A stretch of 64,000 bases of DNA from Pisolithus tinctorius (lineage: Eukaryota > Basidiomycota > Agaricomycetes > Boletales > Pisolithaceae): contig JANFAH010000001.1 of assembly GCA_024663395.1 (NCBI GenBank), positions 4,030,001-4,094,000 of the forward strand, written 5' to 3'. The position numbers and the translations under genes are program-made. Shown in pieces: positions 63,537-64,000 of this stretch (position 1 is its first letter; each line of letters starts with the position of its first letter). The notes under the pieces were generated by a model, which was not told the DNA's origin, made no database searches, and worked only from the letters and a program-made list of their open reading frames with translations.

Positions 63537-64000
63537 ATGTCCCTCACGTCCACAGAGATCGCGGAAGAGCGGGAGATGACGCGTAACCAACGCAATCTCG
63601 TTGATACTTGTTTTGAAGAAGGCCAATATGAATCTGGTATCGCCGCGCTCGAGCTCCTCCGGTCGACGGTGTTCAAACCACCACCGTGAGTGTGGTTGAC
63701 TCAAATTCTGTCGTGATGACTCGGCTTGCTAACACACGAAAGCGACATCATCCGTCAGCTTCTTTACATCGCCTTGTATCCGCCTCCCAGCCACGCCGAG
63801 GATGAGCAGGAGAAACCCCAAACCCCCCTCTCGCCTACCAAAGGGTCGCCGTCGAAGCAAAAGCAGCTCCTCCAGAAGACTCCTTTTGTCCCAACTATCG
63901 CAGCTTCAGCGGCTGCTCAGCGACTCTTATTCTCTTTCCTTTGTACGAACACCCCTGACACTCTGTTCCGTGGCTTGCCTATGTACGCGGTCATAACTGC
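63537..64000 (+). CDS. Unknown protein, N-terminal part (runs off the window)
   Basis: Exon 1 is 63537-63685 and intron 63686-63742 leads to exon 2, which stays open to about the window end. The start reads MSLTSTEIAEEREMTRNQRN LVDTCFEEGQYESGIAALEL LRS; then KPPPDIIRQLLYIALYPPPS. A charged linker is followed by TPFVPTIAASAAAQRLLFSF LCTNTPDTLFRGLPM. It looks like a helical protein with a repeat-like fold, but I do not recognise the family. The true end is outside the window. Confidence 0.65.

Overview
The window is nuclear DNA from a filamentous basidiomycete, most likely a mushroom-forming agaricomycete. Genes are broken by many phase-conserved introns of about 42-75 bp, some have 11-17 or more exons, and both strands are densely coding. 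The gene families (SET9, COG5, NSE4, MIA40, a DUF4045-gelsolin protein, an NDR kinase with a CRIB motif, a fruiting-type homeodomain protein) are fungal. No rRNA, tRNA, CRISPR array, plasmid or recognisable transposon was found. All protein calls come from reading spliced frames by eye; where lengths are given, splice phases were checked and close exactly.

Layout. 0.8-4.5 kb: SET9 histone H4K20 methyltransferase (+). 4.8-6.9 kb: CCT6, chaperonin zeta subunit (-), divergent from an unknown P/S-rich protein (7.2-8.0 kb, +). 8.3-9.7 kb: short-chain dehydrogenase (+). 10.2-14.7 kb: DUF4045-type protein with gelsolin repeats (-). 15.0-16.0 kb: secreted GPI-anchored-type protein (-). 16.6-20.1 kb: COG5 (+). 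21.9-23.8 kb: protein with an AFF4-like C-terminal helical domain (+). 24.9-30.0 kb: RAD5/HLTF-type SNF2 helicase with a PARP-type zinc finger (-), divergent from NSE4 of the SMC5/6 complex (30.1-31.4 kb, +). 31.7-33.2 kb: GH17 glucanase (-). 34.4-35.2 kb: MIA40 (+). 35.4-38.6 kb: MCM2 (-), divergent from a DUF3128/Emi1-like protein (38.7-39.2 kb, +). 39.8-41.2 kb: formate/nitrite transporter (-). 43.0-45.1 kb: coiled-coil protein with an NFKBIL1-like tail (-), divergent from a GTPBP1-type GTPase (45.3-48.0 kb, +). 48.9-50.6 kb: membrane-anchored GH18 chitinase (+). 53.3-54.7 kb: homeodomain protein (-). 56.0-59.4 kb: CRIB-NDR kinase (+). 60.3-61.3 kb: C2H2 zinc-finger protein (-). 62.1-62.6 kb: BolA (-). 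63.5 kb to the end: start of an unknown gene (+).

Most genes are housekeeping. Two divergent promoters carry MluI-box-like elements and serve replication or repair genes: MCM2, and the RAD5-like helicase with NSE4. The cell-wall and morphogenesis set (GH17, GH18, GPI protein, gelsolin protein, CRIB-NDR kinase) is scattered rather than clustered. The most unusual features are structural: six introns read as GC-AG, a set of very small coding exons (two adjacent ones of 9 and 10 nt), several acceptors that end in GAG, and multi-domain fusions (PARP finger + HIRAN + SNF2 + RING; CRIB + NDR kinase).
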